Origin: Loxodes magnus
Lineage: Eukaryota > Ciliophora > Karyorelictea > Loxodida > Loxodidae
NCBI GenBank assembly: GCA_946699065.1
Contig: CAMPDV010000304.1
Location: 306,748-370,747 of the forward strand
Length of the DNA stretch: 64,000 nt
Direction: 5' to 3'
Position numbers and translations under genes: made by a program. The notes beneath the pieces are model-generated. The model had not been told where the DNA came from and did no database searches. It saw only the letters and a program-made list of their open reading frames with translations. Below are positions 1-10,342 of this stretch, in pieces (within the stretch, counting starts at the first letter, position 1; each line of letters begins with the position of its first letter).

Positions 1-136
1 ATAGTCTCACCGTATAATCTACACTTCCCGATACGATGAACTCTGAATCACTGGATATAGCCACAGATAATACATAATGTGTGTGACCACTCATGGTCTT
101 ACAGGTACCTGTCTTGACGTCCCATAGTCTCACCGT
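1..136 (-). CDS. Open WD40 segment running off the left edge (partial)
   Basis: Downstream (minus strand) of the TAG at 137-139, the WD40 frame stays open to the window edge. It covers one blade and the start of the next, joined through a TAT (Tyr) codon at the site where TAG often occurs. The C-terminal end lies outside the window. Confidence 0.5.
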
Positions 137-748
137 CTAATCTACACTTCCCGATACGATGAACTCTGAATCACTGGATATAGCCACAGATAATACATAA
201 TGTGTGTGACCACTCATGGTCTTACAGGTACCTGTCTTGACGTCCCATAGTCTCACCGTATTATCTCCACTTCCCGATACGATGAACTCTGAATCACTGG
301 ATATAGCCACAGATAATACACAACTAGTGTGACCACTCATGGTCTTACAGGTACCTGTCTTGACGTCCCATAGTCTCACCGTCTTATCTCTACTTCCCGA
401 TACGATGAACTCTGAATCACTGGATATAACCACAGCATATACATAATGTGTGTGACCACTCATGGTCTTACAGGTACCTGTCTTGACGTCCCATAGTCTC
501 ACCGTCTTATCATAACTTCCCGATACGATGAACTCTGAATCACTGGATATAGCCACAGCATATACACAACTAGTGTGACCACTCATGGTCTTACAGGTAC
601 CTGTCTTGACGTCCCATAGTCTCACCGTATTATCATAACTTCCCGATACGATGAACTCTGAATCACTGGATATAGCCACAGCATATACATAACTAGTGTG
701 ACCACTCATGGTCTTACAGGTACCTGTCTTGACGTCCCATAGTCTCAC
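137..748 (-). CDS. Open WD40 segment, 5 blades (203 aa)
   Basis: Five blades with variable pairs, in N to C order, SY, SC, HY, SC, HY; the D-x turns are Y-D-N, Y-D-K, R-D-K, G-D-N and V-D before the TAG. It is bounded by TAG at codon 2 on both sides. The apparent GTG start is the invariant Val of T-V-R-L-W, not a convincing initiator. Five blades do not close a propeller, so this is a piece of a larger frame rather than a gene. Confidence 0.5.
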   Translation of the reverse strand: MRLWDVKTGTCKTMSGHTSYVYAVAISSDSEFIVSGSYDNTVRLWDVKTGTCKTMSGHTSCVYAVAISSDSEFIVSGSYDKTVRLWDVKTGTCKTMSGHTHYVYAVVISSDSEFIVSGSRDKTVRLWDVKTGTCKTMSGHTSCVLSVAISSDSEFIVSGSGDNTVRLWDVKTGTCKTMSGHTHYVLSVAISSDSEFIVSGSVD

Positions 749-751
749 CGT

Positions 752-1363
752 CTAATCTGCACTTCCCGATACTATGAACTCTGAATCACTGGATATAACC
801 ACAGCACATACATAACAAGTGTGACCACTCATGGTCTTACAGGTACCTGTCTTGACGTCCCATAGTCTCACCGTCTTATCTCTACTTCCCGATACGATGA
901 ACTCTGAATCACTGGATATAACCACAGCATATACATAATGTGTGTGACCACTCATGGTCTTACAGGTACCTGTCTTGACGTCCCATAGTCTCACCGTCTT
1001 ATCATAACTTCCCGATACGATGAACTCTGAATCACTGGATATAGCCACAGATAATACATAATGTGTGTGACCACTCATGGTCTTACAGGTACCTGTCTTG
1101 ACGTCCCATAGTCTCACCGTATTATCTCCACTTCCCGATACGATGAACTCTGAATCACTGGATATAGCCACAGATAATACACAACTAGTGTGACCACTCA
1201 TGGTCTTACAGGTACCTGTCTTGACGTCCCATAGTCTCACCGTCTTATCTCTACTTCCCGATACGATGAACTCTGAATCACTGGATATAGCCACAGATAA
1301 TACATAACTAGTGTGACCACTCATGGTCTTACAGGTACCTATCTTGACGTCCCATAGTCTCAC
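752..1363 (-). CDS. Open WD40 segment, 5 blades (203 aa)
   Basis: Blade order is SY/R-D-K, SC/G-D-N, HY/Y-D-K, HY/R-D-K and CY/A-D before TAG. The first blade has K-I-G instead of K-T-G. The last carries the rarer C-Y-V-C-A-V-V version. It lies directly against the 137-748 segment, separated only by one TAG codon. Confidence 0.5.
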   Translation of the reverse strand: MRLWDVKIGTCKTMSGHTSYVLSVAISSDSEFIVSGSRDKTVRLWDVKTGTCKTMSGHTSCVLSVAISSDSEFIVSGSGDNTVRLWDVKTGTCKTMSGHTHYVLSVAISSDSEFIVSGSYDKTVRLWDVKTGTCKTMSGHTHYVYAVVISSDSEFIVSGSRDKTVRLWDVKTGTCKTMSGHTCYVCAVVISSDSEFIVSGSAD

Positions 1364-1489
1364 CGTCTAATCTGCACTTCCCAATACGATGAACTCTGAA
1401 TCACTGGATTTAGCCACAGATAATACACAACTAGTGTGACCACTCATGGTCTTACAGGTACCTATCTTGACGTCCCATAGTCTCACCGT

Positions 1490-2101
1490 CTAATCTGCAC
1501 TTCCCGATACGATGAACTCTGAATCACTGGATATAGCCACAGATAATACACAACTAGTGTGACCACTCATGGTCTTACAGGTACCTATCTTGACGTCCCA
1601 TAGTCTCACCGTATTATCTCCACTTCCCGATACGATGAACTCTGAATCACTGGATATAACCACAGCATATACATAATGTGTGTGACCACTCATGGTCTTA
1701 CAGGTACCTGTCTTGACGTTCCATAGTCTCACCGTATAATCTACACTTCCCGATACGATGAACTCTGAATCACTGGATATAGCCACAGATAATACATAAT
1801 GTGTGTGACCACTCATGGTCTTACAGGTACCTGTCTTGACGTCCCATAGTCTCACCGTCTTATCTCTACTTCCCGATACGATGAACTCTGAATCACTGGA
1901 TATAACCACAGCATATACATAATGTGTGTGACCACTCATGGTCTTACAGGTACCTGTCTTGACGTCCCATAGTCTCACCGTCTTATCATAACTTCCCGAT
2001 ACGATGAACTCTGAATCACTGGATATAGCCACAGCATATACACAACTAGTGTGACCACTCATGGTCTTACAGGTACCTATCTTGACGTCCCATAGTCTCA
2101 C
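1490..2101 (-). CDS. Open WD40 segment, 5 blades (203 aa)
   Basis: Blade order is SC/Y-D-K, HY/R-D-K, HY/V-D-Y, HY/G-D-N and SC/A-D before TAG. The V-D-Y turn shows the same V-D context that precedes TAG in many other units, here with TAT. One blade reads W-N-V-K instead of W-D-V-K. A single TAG unit separates it from the segment ending at 1363. Confidence 0.5.
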   Translation of the reverse strand: MRLWDVKIGTCKTMSGHTSCVYAVAISSDSEFIVSGSYDKTVRLWDVKTGTCKTMSGHTHYVYAVVISSDSEFIVSGSRDKTVRLWDVKTGTCKTMSGHTHYVLSVAISSDSEFIVSGSVDYTVRLWNVKTGTCKTMSGHTHYVYAVVISSDSEFIVSGSGDNTVRLWDVKIGTCKTMSGHTSCVLSVAISSDSEFIVSGSAD

Positions 2102-3457
2102 CGTCTAATCTGCACTTCCCAATACGATGAACTCTGAATCACTGGATTTAGCCACAGATAATACACAACTAGTGTGAACACTCATGGTCTTACAGGTACC
2201 TGTCTTGACGCTCCATAGTCTCACCGTCTTATCATAACTTCCCGATACGATGAACTCTGAATCACTGGATATAGCCACAGATAATACATAATGTGTGTGA
2301 CCACTCATGGTCTTACAGGTACCTATCTTGACGTCCCATAGTCTCACCGTCTAATCTACACTTCCCGATACGATGAACTCGGAATCACTGGATATAGCCA
2401 CAGATAATACATAATGTGTGTGACCACTCATGGTCTTACAGGTACCTGTCTTGACGTCCCATAGTCTCACCGTCTTATCTCTACTTCCCGATACGATGAA
2501 CTCTGAATCACTGGATATAACCAAAGCATATACATAATGTGTGTGACCACTCATGGTCTTACAGGTACCTGTCTTGACGTCCCATAGTCTCACCGTCTTA
2601 TCATAACTTCCCGATACGATGAACTCTGAATCACTGGATATAGCCACAGCATATACACAACTAGTGTGACCACTCATGGTCTTACAGGTACCTATCTTGA
2701 CGTCCCATAGTCTCACCGTCTAATCTGCACTTCCCAATACGATGAACTCTGAATCACTGGATTTAGCCACAGATAATACACAACTAGTGTGAACACTCAT
2801 GGTCTTACAGGTACCTGTCTTGACGCTCCATAGTCTCACCGTATTATCTCCACTTCCCGATACGATGAACTCTGAATCACTGGATATAGCCACAGATAAT
2901 ACATAATGTGTGTGACCACTCATGGTCTTACAGGTACCTATCTTGACGTCCCATAGTCTCACCGTCTAATCTACACTTCCCGATACGATGAACTCGGAAT
3001 CACTGGATATAGCCACAGATAATACACAACTAGTGTGACCACTCATGGTCTTACAGGTACCTGTCTTGACGTCCCATAGTCTCACCGTCTTATCTCTACT
3101 TCCCGATACGATGAACTCTGAATCACTGGATATAGCCACAGATAATACATAATGTGTGTGACCACTCATGGTCTTACAGGTACCTATCTTGACGTCCCAT
3201 AGTCTCACCGTCTAATCTGCACTTCCCAATACGATGAACTCTGAATCACTGGATTTAGCCACAGATAATACACAACTAGTGTGAACACTCATGGTCTTAC
3301 AGGTACCTGTCTTGACGCTCCATAGTCTCACCGTCTTATCATAACTTCCCGATACGATGAACTCTGAATCACTGGATATAGCCACAGATAATACATAATG
3401 TGTGTGACCACTCATGGTCTTACAGGTACCTATCTTGACGTCCCATAGTCTCACCGT
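2102..3457 (-). repeat. Array region of short open WD40 segments (2-3 blades)
   Basis: Five segments of 80-121 residues lie end to end (2105-2347, 2351-2716, 2720-2962, 2966-3208, 3212-3454), each closed by codon-2 TAG. Local marks are S-V-H-T for S-G-H-T, W-S-V-K for W-D-V-K and A-K-S-S-D for A-I-S-S-D. 2105-2347 and 3212-3454 translate identically and lie 1107 bp (9 units) apart, which indicates block duplication. Confidence 0.8.
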
Positions 3458-3946
3458 CTAATCTACACTTCCCGATACGATGAACTCGGAATCACTGGAT
3501 ATAGCCACAGATAATACACAACTAGTGTGACCACTCATGGTCTTACAGGTACCTGTCTTGACGTCCCATAGTCTCACCGTATTATCTAAACTTCCCGATA
3601 CGATGAACTCTGAATCACTGGATATAGCCACAGATAATACATAATGTGTGTGACCACTCATGGTCTTACAGGTACCTGTCTTGACGTTCCATAGTCTCAC
3701 CGTCTTATCATAACTTCCCGATACGATGAACTCTGAATCACTGGATATAGCCACAGATAATACACAACTAGTGTGACCACTCATGGTCTTACAGGTACCT
3801 GTCTTGACGTCCCATAGTCTCACCGTCTTATCTCTACTTCCCGATACGATGAACTCTGAATCACTGGATATAGCCACAGCATATACACAACTAGTGTGAA
3901 CACTCATGGTCTTACAGGTACCTGTCTTGACGTTCCATAGTCTCAC
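3458..3946 (-). CDS. Open WD40 segment, 4 blades (162 aa)
   Basis: Blade order is SC/R-D-K, SC/Y-D-K, HY/L-D-N and SC/V-D before TAG. The first blade has the S-V-H-T variant, which loses the Gly of the G-H dipeptide. It is flanked on both sides by single TAG codons with no spacer. Confidence 0.48.
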   Translation of the reverse strand: MRLWNVKTGTCKTMSVHTSCVYAVAISSDSEFIVSGSRDKTVRLWDVKTGTCKTMSGHTSCVLSVAISSDSEFIVSGSYDKTVRLWNVKTGTCKTMSGHTHYVLSVAISSDSEFIVSGSLDNTVRLWDVKTGTCKTMSGHTSCVLSVAISSDSEFIVSGSVD

Positions 3947-3949
3947 CGT

Positions 3950-4438
3950 CTAATCTACACTTCCCGATACGATGAACTCTGAATCACTGGATATAGCCAC
4001 AGCATATACATAATGTGTATGACCACTCATGGTCTTACAGGTACCTGTCTTGACGCTCCATAGTCTCACCGTATTATCTCCACTTCCCGATACGATGAAC
4101 TCTGAATCACTGGATATAGCCACAGATAATACACAACTAGTGTGACCACTCATGGTCTTACAGGTACCTGTCTTGACGTCCCATAGTCTCACCGTCTTAT
4201 CTCTACTTCCCGATACGATGAACTCTGAATCACTGGATATAGCCACAGATAATACACAACTAGTGTGACCACTCATGGTCTTACAGGTACCTGTCTTGAC
4301 GTCCCATAGTCTCACCGTATTATCATAACTTCCCGATACGATGAACTCTGAATCACTGGATATAGCCACAGATAATACATAATGTGTGTGACCACTCATG
4401 GTCTTACAGGTACCTGTCTTGACGTCCCATAGTCTCAC
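3950..4438 (-). CDS. Open WD40 segment, 4 blades (162 aa)
   Basis: Blade order is HY/Y-D-N, SC/R-D-K, SC/G-D-N and HY/V-D before TAG. One blade has W-S-V-K in place of W-D-V-K. Identity to sequence 1353 bp to the right begins near 4320. Confidence 0.48.
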   Translation of the reverse strand: MRLWDVKTGTCKTMSGHTHYVLSVAISSDSEFIVSGSYDNTVRLWDVKTGTCKTMSGHTSCVLSVAISSDSEFIVSGSRDKTVRLWDVKTGTCKTMSGHTSCVLSVAISSDSEFIVSGSGDNTVRLWSVKTGTCKTMSGHTHYVYAVAISSDSEFIVSGSVD

Positions 4439-6558
4439 CGTCTAATCTACACTTCCCGATACGATGAACTCTGAATCACTGGATATAGCCACAGATAATA
4501 CACAACTAGTGTGACCACTCATGGTCTTACAGGTACCTGTCTTGACGTCCCATAGTCTCACCGTTTTATCATTACTTCCCAATACGATGAACTCTGAATC
4601 ACTGGATATAGCCACAGATAATACACAACTAGTGTGACCACTCATGGTCTTACAGGTACCTGTCTTGACGTCCCATAGTCTGACCGTCTAATCTACACTT
4701 CCCGATACGATGAACTCTGAATCACTGGATATAGCCACAGCATATACACAACTAGTGTGACCACTCATGGTCTTACAGGTACCTATCTTGACGTCCCATA
4801 GTCTCACCGTCTAATCTGCACTTCCCAATACGATGAACTCTGAATCACTGGATTTAGCCACAGATAATACACAACTAGTGTGAACACTCATGGTCTTACA
4901 GGTACCTGTCTTGACGCTCCATAGTCTCACCGTATTATCTCCACTTCCCGATACGATGAACTCTGAATCACTGGATATAGCCACAGATAATACACAACTA
5001 GTGTGACCACTCATGGTCTTACAGGTACCTGTCTTGACGTCCCATAGTCTCACCGTCTAATCTACACTTCCCGATACGATGAACTCTGAATCACTGGATA
5101 TAGCCACAGATAATACATAATGTGTGTGACCACTCATGGTCTTACAGGTACCTGTCTTGACGTCCCATAGTCTCACCGTCTAATCTGCACTTCCCGATAC
5201 GATGAACTCGGAATCACTGGATATAACCACAGCACATACATAACAAGTGTGACCACTCATGGTCTTACAGGTACCTGTCTTGACGTTCCATAGTCTCACC
5301 GTCTAATCTACACTTCCCGATACGATGAACTCTGAATCACTGGATATAGCCACAGCACATACATAACAAGTGTGACCACTCATGGTCTTACAGGTACCTG
5401 TCTTGACGTCCCATAGTCTCACCGTATTATCATAACTTCCCGATACGATGAACTCTGAATCACTGGATATAGCCACAGATAATACATAACTAGTGTGACC
5501 ACTCATGGTCTTACAGGTACCTGTCTTGACGTCCCATAGTCTCACCGTCTAATCTGCACTTCCCGATACGATGAACTCGGAATCACTGGATATAGCCACA
5601 GATAATACACAACTAGTGTGACCACTCATGGTCTTACAGGTACCTGTCTTGACGTCCCATAGTCTCACCGTATTATCATAACTTCCCGATACGATGAACT
5701 CTGAATCACTGGATATAGCCACAGATAATACATAATGTGTGTGACCACTCATGGTCTTACAGGTACCTGTCTTGACGTTCCATAGTCTCACCGTCTAATC
5801 TACACTTCCCGATACGATGAACTCTGAATCACTGGATATAGCCACAGATAATACACAACTAGTGTGACCACTCATGGTCTTACAGGTACCTGTCTTGACG
5901 TCCCATAGTCTCACCGTTTTATCATTACTTCCCAATACGATGAACTCTGAATCACTGGATATAGCCACAGATAATACACAACTAGTGTGACCACTCATGG
6001 TCTTACAGGTACCTGTCTTGACGTCCCATAGTCTCACCGTCTAATCTACACTTCCCGATACGATGAACTCTGAATCACTGGATATAGCCACAGCATATAC
6101 ACAACTAGTGTGACCACTCATGGTCTTACAGGTACCTATCTTGACGTCCCATAGTCTCACCGTCTAATCTGCACTTCCCAATACGATGAACTCTGAATCA
6201 CTGGATTTAGCCACAGATAATACACAACTAGTGTGAACACTCATGGTCTTACAGGTACCTGTCTTGACGCTCCATAGTCTCACCGTATTATCTCCACTTC
6301 CCGATACGATGAACTCTGAATCACTGGATATAGCCACAGATAATACACAACTAGTGTGACCACTCATGGTCTTACAGGTACCTGTCTTGACGTCCCATAG
6401 TCTCACCGTCTAATCTACACTTCCCGATACGATGAACTCTGAATCACTGGATATAGCCACAGATAATACATAATGTGTGTGACCACTCATGGTCTTACAG
6501 GTACCTGTCTTGACGTCCCATAGTCTCACCGTCTAATCTGCACTTCCCGATACGATGA
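4320..6558 (-). repeat. Partial 1353-bp (11-unit) block duplication
   Basis: Sequence at about 4320-5205 recurs at about 5673-6558 with a constant 1353-bp offset. Shared rare variants support common descent: a Leu-Gly-Ser-Asn-Asp-Lys blade, the W-S-V-K/S-V-H-T pair and an A-K-S-S-D blade (4811-5053 and 6164-6406 translate identically). The region otherwise holds 2-blade open segments separated by codon-2 TAGs. Boundaries were judged by eye. Confidence 0.7.
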
Positions 6559-7393
6559 ACTCTGAATCACTGGATATAACCACAGCATATACACAATGTG
6601 TGTGACCACTCATGGTCTTACAGGTACCTGTCTTGACGTCCCATAGTCTCACCGTATAATCTCTACTTCCCGATACGATGAACTCTGAATCACTGGATAT
6701 AACCACAGATAATACATAACTAGTGTGACCACTCATGGTCTTACAGGTACCTGTCTTGACGTCCCATAGTCTCACCGTCTAATCTACACTTCCCGATACG
6801 ATGAACTCTGAATCACTGGATATAGCCACAGATAATACATAACTAGTGTGACCACTCATGGTCTTACAGGTACCTGTCTTGACGTCCCATAGTCTCACCG
6901 TCTAATCTACACTTCCCGATACGATGAACTCTGAATCACTGGATATAGCCACAGATAATACATAATGTGTGTGACCACTCATGGTCTTACAGGTACCTGT
7001 CTTGACGTCCCATAGTCTCACCGTATTATCTCCACTTCCCGATACGATGAACTCTGAATCACTGGATATAGCCACAGCACATACATAACAAGTGTGACCA
7101 CTCATGGTCTTACAGGTACCTGTCTTGACGTCCCATAGTCTCACCGTATTATCTCCACTTCCCGATACGATGAACTCTGAATCACTGGATATAGCCACAG
7201 ATAATACATAACTAGTGTGACCACTCATGGTCTTACAGGTACCTGTCTTGACGTCCCATAGTCTCACCGTCTAATCTACACTTCCCGATACGATGAACTC
7301 TGAATCACTGGATATAGCCACAGATAATACATAATGTGTGTGACCACTCATGGTCTTACAGGTACCTGTCTTGACGTTCCATAGTCTCACCGT
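6533..7393 (-). repeat. Array region with 2- and 3-blade open segments
   Basis: Open segments are 6533-6775 (80 aa, with the rarer H-C-V-Y-A-V-V blade) and 6902-7267 (121 aa, with a C-Y-V-C-A-V blade). Lone TAG-containing units separate them and follow them. Nothing else is seen. Confidence 0.75.
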
Positions 7394-8374
7394 CTAATCT
7401 ACACTTCCCGATACGATGAACTCTGAATCACTGGATATAGCCACAGATAATACACAACTAGTGTGACCACTCATGGTCTTACAGGTACCTGTCTTGACGT
7501 CCCATAGTCTCACCGTATAATCTACACTTCCCAATACGATGAACTCTGAATCACTGGATATAGCCACAGATAATACACAACTAGTGTGACCACTCATGGT
7601 CTTACAGGTACCTGTCTTGACGTCCCATAGTCTTACCGTATAATCTACACTTCCCGATACGATGAACTCTGAATCACTGGATATAGCCACAGATAATACA
7701 TAATGTGTGTGACCACTCATGGTCTTACAGGTACCTGTCTTGACGTCCCATAGTCTCACCGTATTATCTCCACTTCCCGATACGATGAACTCTGAATCAC
7801 TGGATATAGCCACAGATAATACACAACTAGTGTGACCACTCATGGTCTTACAGGTACCTGTCTTGACGTCCCATAGTCTCACCGTATAATCTACACTTCC
7901 CAATACGATGAACTCTGAATCACTGGATATAGCCACAGATAATACATAATGTGTGTGACCACTCATGGTCTTACAGGTACCTGTCTTGACGTCCCATAGT
8001 CTCACCGTATTATCTCCACTTCCCGATACGATGAACTCTGAATCACTGGATATAGCCACAGATAATACACAACTAGTGTGACCACTCATGGTCTTACAGG
8101 TACCTGTCTTGACGTCCCATAGTCTCACCGTATTATCATAACTTCCCGATACGATGAACTCTGAATCACTGGATATAGCCACAGATAATACACAACTAGT
8201 GTGACCACTCATGGTCTTACAGGTACCTGTCTTGACGTCCCATAGTCTCACCGTATTATCATAACTTCCCGATACGATGAACTCTGAATCACTGGATATA
8301 GCCACAGCATATACATAATGTGTGTGACCACTCATGGTCTTACAGGTACCTGTCTTGACGTCCCATAGTCTCAC
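7394..8374 (-). CDS. Open WD40 segment, 8 blades (326 aa)
   Basis: Eight blades fit one propeller in number, the second-longest TAG-free stretch up to this point. Blade order is HY/Y-D-N, SC/Y-D-N, SC/G-D-N, HY/V-D-Y, SC/G-D-N, HY/V-D-Y, SC/V-D-Y, SC/V-D before TAG. Several V-D turns are followed by TAT here where other regions have TAG. Its first six blades match the beginning of the 8378-9727 segment, at an offset of 1353 bp. Confidence 0.55.
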   Translation of the reverse strand: MRLWDVKTGTCKTMSGHTHYVYAVAISSDSEFIVSGSYDNTVRLWDVKTGTCKTMSGHTSCVLSVAISSDSEFIVSGSYDNTVRLWDVKTGTCKTMSGHTSCVLSVAISSDSEFIVSGSGDNTVRLWDVKTGTCKTMSGHTHYVLSVAISSDSEFIVLGSVDYTVRLWDVKTGTCKTMSGHTSCVLSVAISSDSEFIVSGSGDNTVRLWDVKTGTCKTMSGHTHYVLSVAISSDSEFIVSGSVDYTVRLWDVKTGTCKTMSGHTSCVLSVAISSDSEFIVLGSVDYTVRLWDVKTGTCKTMSGHTSCVLSVAISSDSEFIVSGSVD

Positions 8375-10093
8375 CGTCTAATCTACACTTCCCGATACTA
8401 TGAACTCTGAATCACTGGATATAGCCACAGATAATACATAATGTGTGTGACCACTCATGGTCTTACAGGTACCTGTCTTGACGTCCCATAGTCTCACCGT
8501 ATTATCTCCACTTCCCGATACGATGAACTCTGAATCACTGGATATAGCCACAGATAATACACAACTAGTGTGACCACTCATGGTCTTACAGGTACCTGTC
8601 TTGACGTCCCATAGTCTCACCGTCTTATCTCTACTTCCCGATACGATGAACTCTGAATCACTGGATATAGCCACAGATAATACATAATGTGTGTGACCAC
8701 TCATGGTCTTACAGGTACCTGTCTTGACGTCCCATAGTCTCACCGTATAATCTACACTTCCCGATACGATGAACTCTGAATCACTGGATATAGCCACAGA
8801 TAATACATAATGTGTGTGACCACTCATGGTCTTACAGGTACCTGTCTTGACGTCCCATAGTCTCACCGTATTATCTCCACTTCCCGATACGATGAACTCT
8901 GAATCACTGGATATAGCCACAGATAATACACAACTAGTGTGACCACTCATGGTCTTACAGGTACCTGTCTTGACGTCCCATAGTCTTACCGTATAATCTA
9001 CACTTCCCGATACGATGAACTCTGAATCACTGGATATAGCCACAGATAATACATAATGTGTGTGACCACTCATGGTCTTACAGGTACCTGTCTTGACGTC
9101 CCATAGTCTCACCGTATTATCTCCACTTCCCGATACGATGAACTCTGAATCACTGGATATAGCCACAGATAATACACAACTAGTGTGACCACTCATGGTC
9201 TTACAGGTACCTGTCTTGACGTCCCATAGTCTCACCGTATAATCTACACTTCCCAATACGATGAACTCTGAATCACTGGATATAGCCACAGATAATACAT
9301 AATGTGTGTGACCACTCATGGTCTTACAGGTACCTGTCTTGACGTCCCATAGTCTCACCGTATTATCTCCACTTCCCGATACGATGAACTCTGAATCACT
9401 GGATATAGCCACAGATAATACACAACTAGTGTGACCACTCATGGTCTTACAGGTACCTGTCTTGACGTCCCATAGTCTCACCGTATTATCATAACTTCCC
9501 GATACGATGAACTCTGAATCACTGGATATAGCCACAGATAATACACAACTAGTGTGACCACTCATGGTCTTACAGGTACCTGTCTTGACGTCCCATAGTC
9601 TCACCGTATTATCATAACTTCCCGATACGATGAACTCTGAATCACTGGATATAGCCACAGCATATACATAATGTGTGTGACCACTCATGGTCTTACAGGT
9701 ACCTGTCTTGACGTCCCATAGTCTCACCGTCTAATCTACACTTCCCGATACTATGAACTCTGAATCACTGGATATAGCCACAGATAATACATAATGTGTG
9801 TGACCACTCATGGTCTTACAGGTACCTGTCTTGACGTCCCATAGTCTCACCGTATTATCTCCACTTCCCGATACGATGAACTCTGAATCACTGGATATAG
9901 CCACAGATAATACACAACTAGTGTGACCACTCATGGTCTTACAGGTACCTGTCTTGACGTCCCATAGTCTCACCGTCTTATCTCTACTTCCCGATACGAT
10001 GAACTCTGAATCACTGGATATAGCCACAGATAATACATAATGTGTGTGACCACTCATGGTCTTACAGGTACCTGTCTTGACGTCCCATAGTCT
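7550..10093 (-). repeat. 1353-bp (11-unit) tandem block duplication
   Basis: About 7550-8740 recurs at about 8903-10093 with an offset of 1353 bp. Rare shared marks confirm it: a silent change giving tagtcttacc (near 7629 and 8982) and an ATC to ATA change giving gatactatg (near 8395 and 9748). The block crosses the TAG codons separating open segments, so the stops were copied with it. Confidence 0.78.
8378..9727 (-). CDS. Longest open WD40 segment, 11 blades (449 aa)
   Basis: This is the longest stop-free stretch under the standard code. It has eleven blades with turns Y-D-N, Y-D-N, G-D-N, V-D-Y, G-D-N, V-D-Y, G-D-N, V-D-Y, R-D-K, G-D-N and V-D before TAG. A 2-blade alternation of SC/G-D-N and HY/V-D-Y runs through its middle. 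The start is again only the Val codon after the previous TAG, so true initiation here is doubtful. It has no signal peptide, membrane segment or other domain. Confidence 0.55.
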   Translation of the reverse strand: MRLWDVKTGTCKTMSGHTHYVYAVAISSDSEFIVSGSYDNTVRLWDVKTGTCKTMSGHTSCVLSVAISSDSEFIVSGSYDNTVRLWDVKTGTCKTMSGHTSCVLSVAISSDSEFIVSGSGDNTVRLWDVKTGTCKTMSGHTHYVLSVAISSDSEFIVLGSVDYTVRLWDVKTGTCKTMSGHTSCVLSVAISSDSEFIVSGSGDNTVRLWDVKTGTCKTMSGHTHYVLSVAISSDSEFIVSGSVDYTVRLWDVKTGTCKTMSGHTSCVLSVAISSDSEFIVSGSGDNTVRLWDVKTGTCKTMSGHTHYVLSVAISSDSEFIVSGSVDYTVRLWDVKTGTCKTMSGHTHYVLSVAISSDSEFIVSGSRDKTVRLWDVKTGTCKTMSGHTSCVLSVAISSDSEFIVSGSGDNTVRLWDVKTGTCKTMSGHTHYVLSVAISSDSEFIVSGSVD

Positions 10094-10342
10094 CACCGTA
10101 TTATCATAACTTCCCGATACGATGAACTCTGAATCACTGGATATAGCCACAGCATATACATAATGTGTGTGACCACTCATGGTCTTACAGGTACCTGTCT
10201 TGACGTCCCATAGTCTCACCGTATAATCATAACTTCCCGATACGATGAACTCTGAATCACTGGATATAACCACAGATAATACACAACTAGTGTGACCACT
10301 CATGGTCTTACAGGTACCTGTCTTGACGTCCCATAGTCTCAC
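9731..10342 (-). CDS. Open WD40 segment, 5 blades (203 aa)
   Basis: Blade order is SC/Y-D-Y, HY/Y-D-N, HY/R-D-K, SC/G-D-N and HY/V-D before TAG. Its last three blades are the same as the C-terminal end of the 8378-9727 segment, as expected from the 11-unit duplication. They recur again at 10469-10834. Confidence 0.5.
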   Translation of the reverse strand: MRLWDVKTGTCKTMSGHTSCVLSVVISSDSEFIVSGSYDYTVRLWDVKTGTCKTMSGHTHYVYAVAISSDSEFIVSGSYDNTVRLWDVKTGTCKTMSGHTHYVLSVAISSDSEFIVSGSRDKTVRLWDVKTGTCKTMSGHTSCVLSVAISSDSEFIVSGSGDNTVRLWDVKTGTCKTMSGHTHYVLSVAISSDSEFIVSGSVD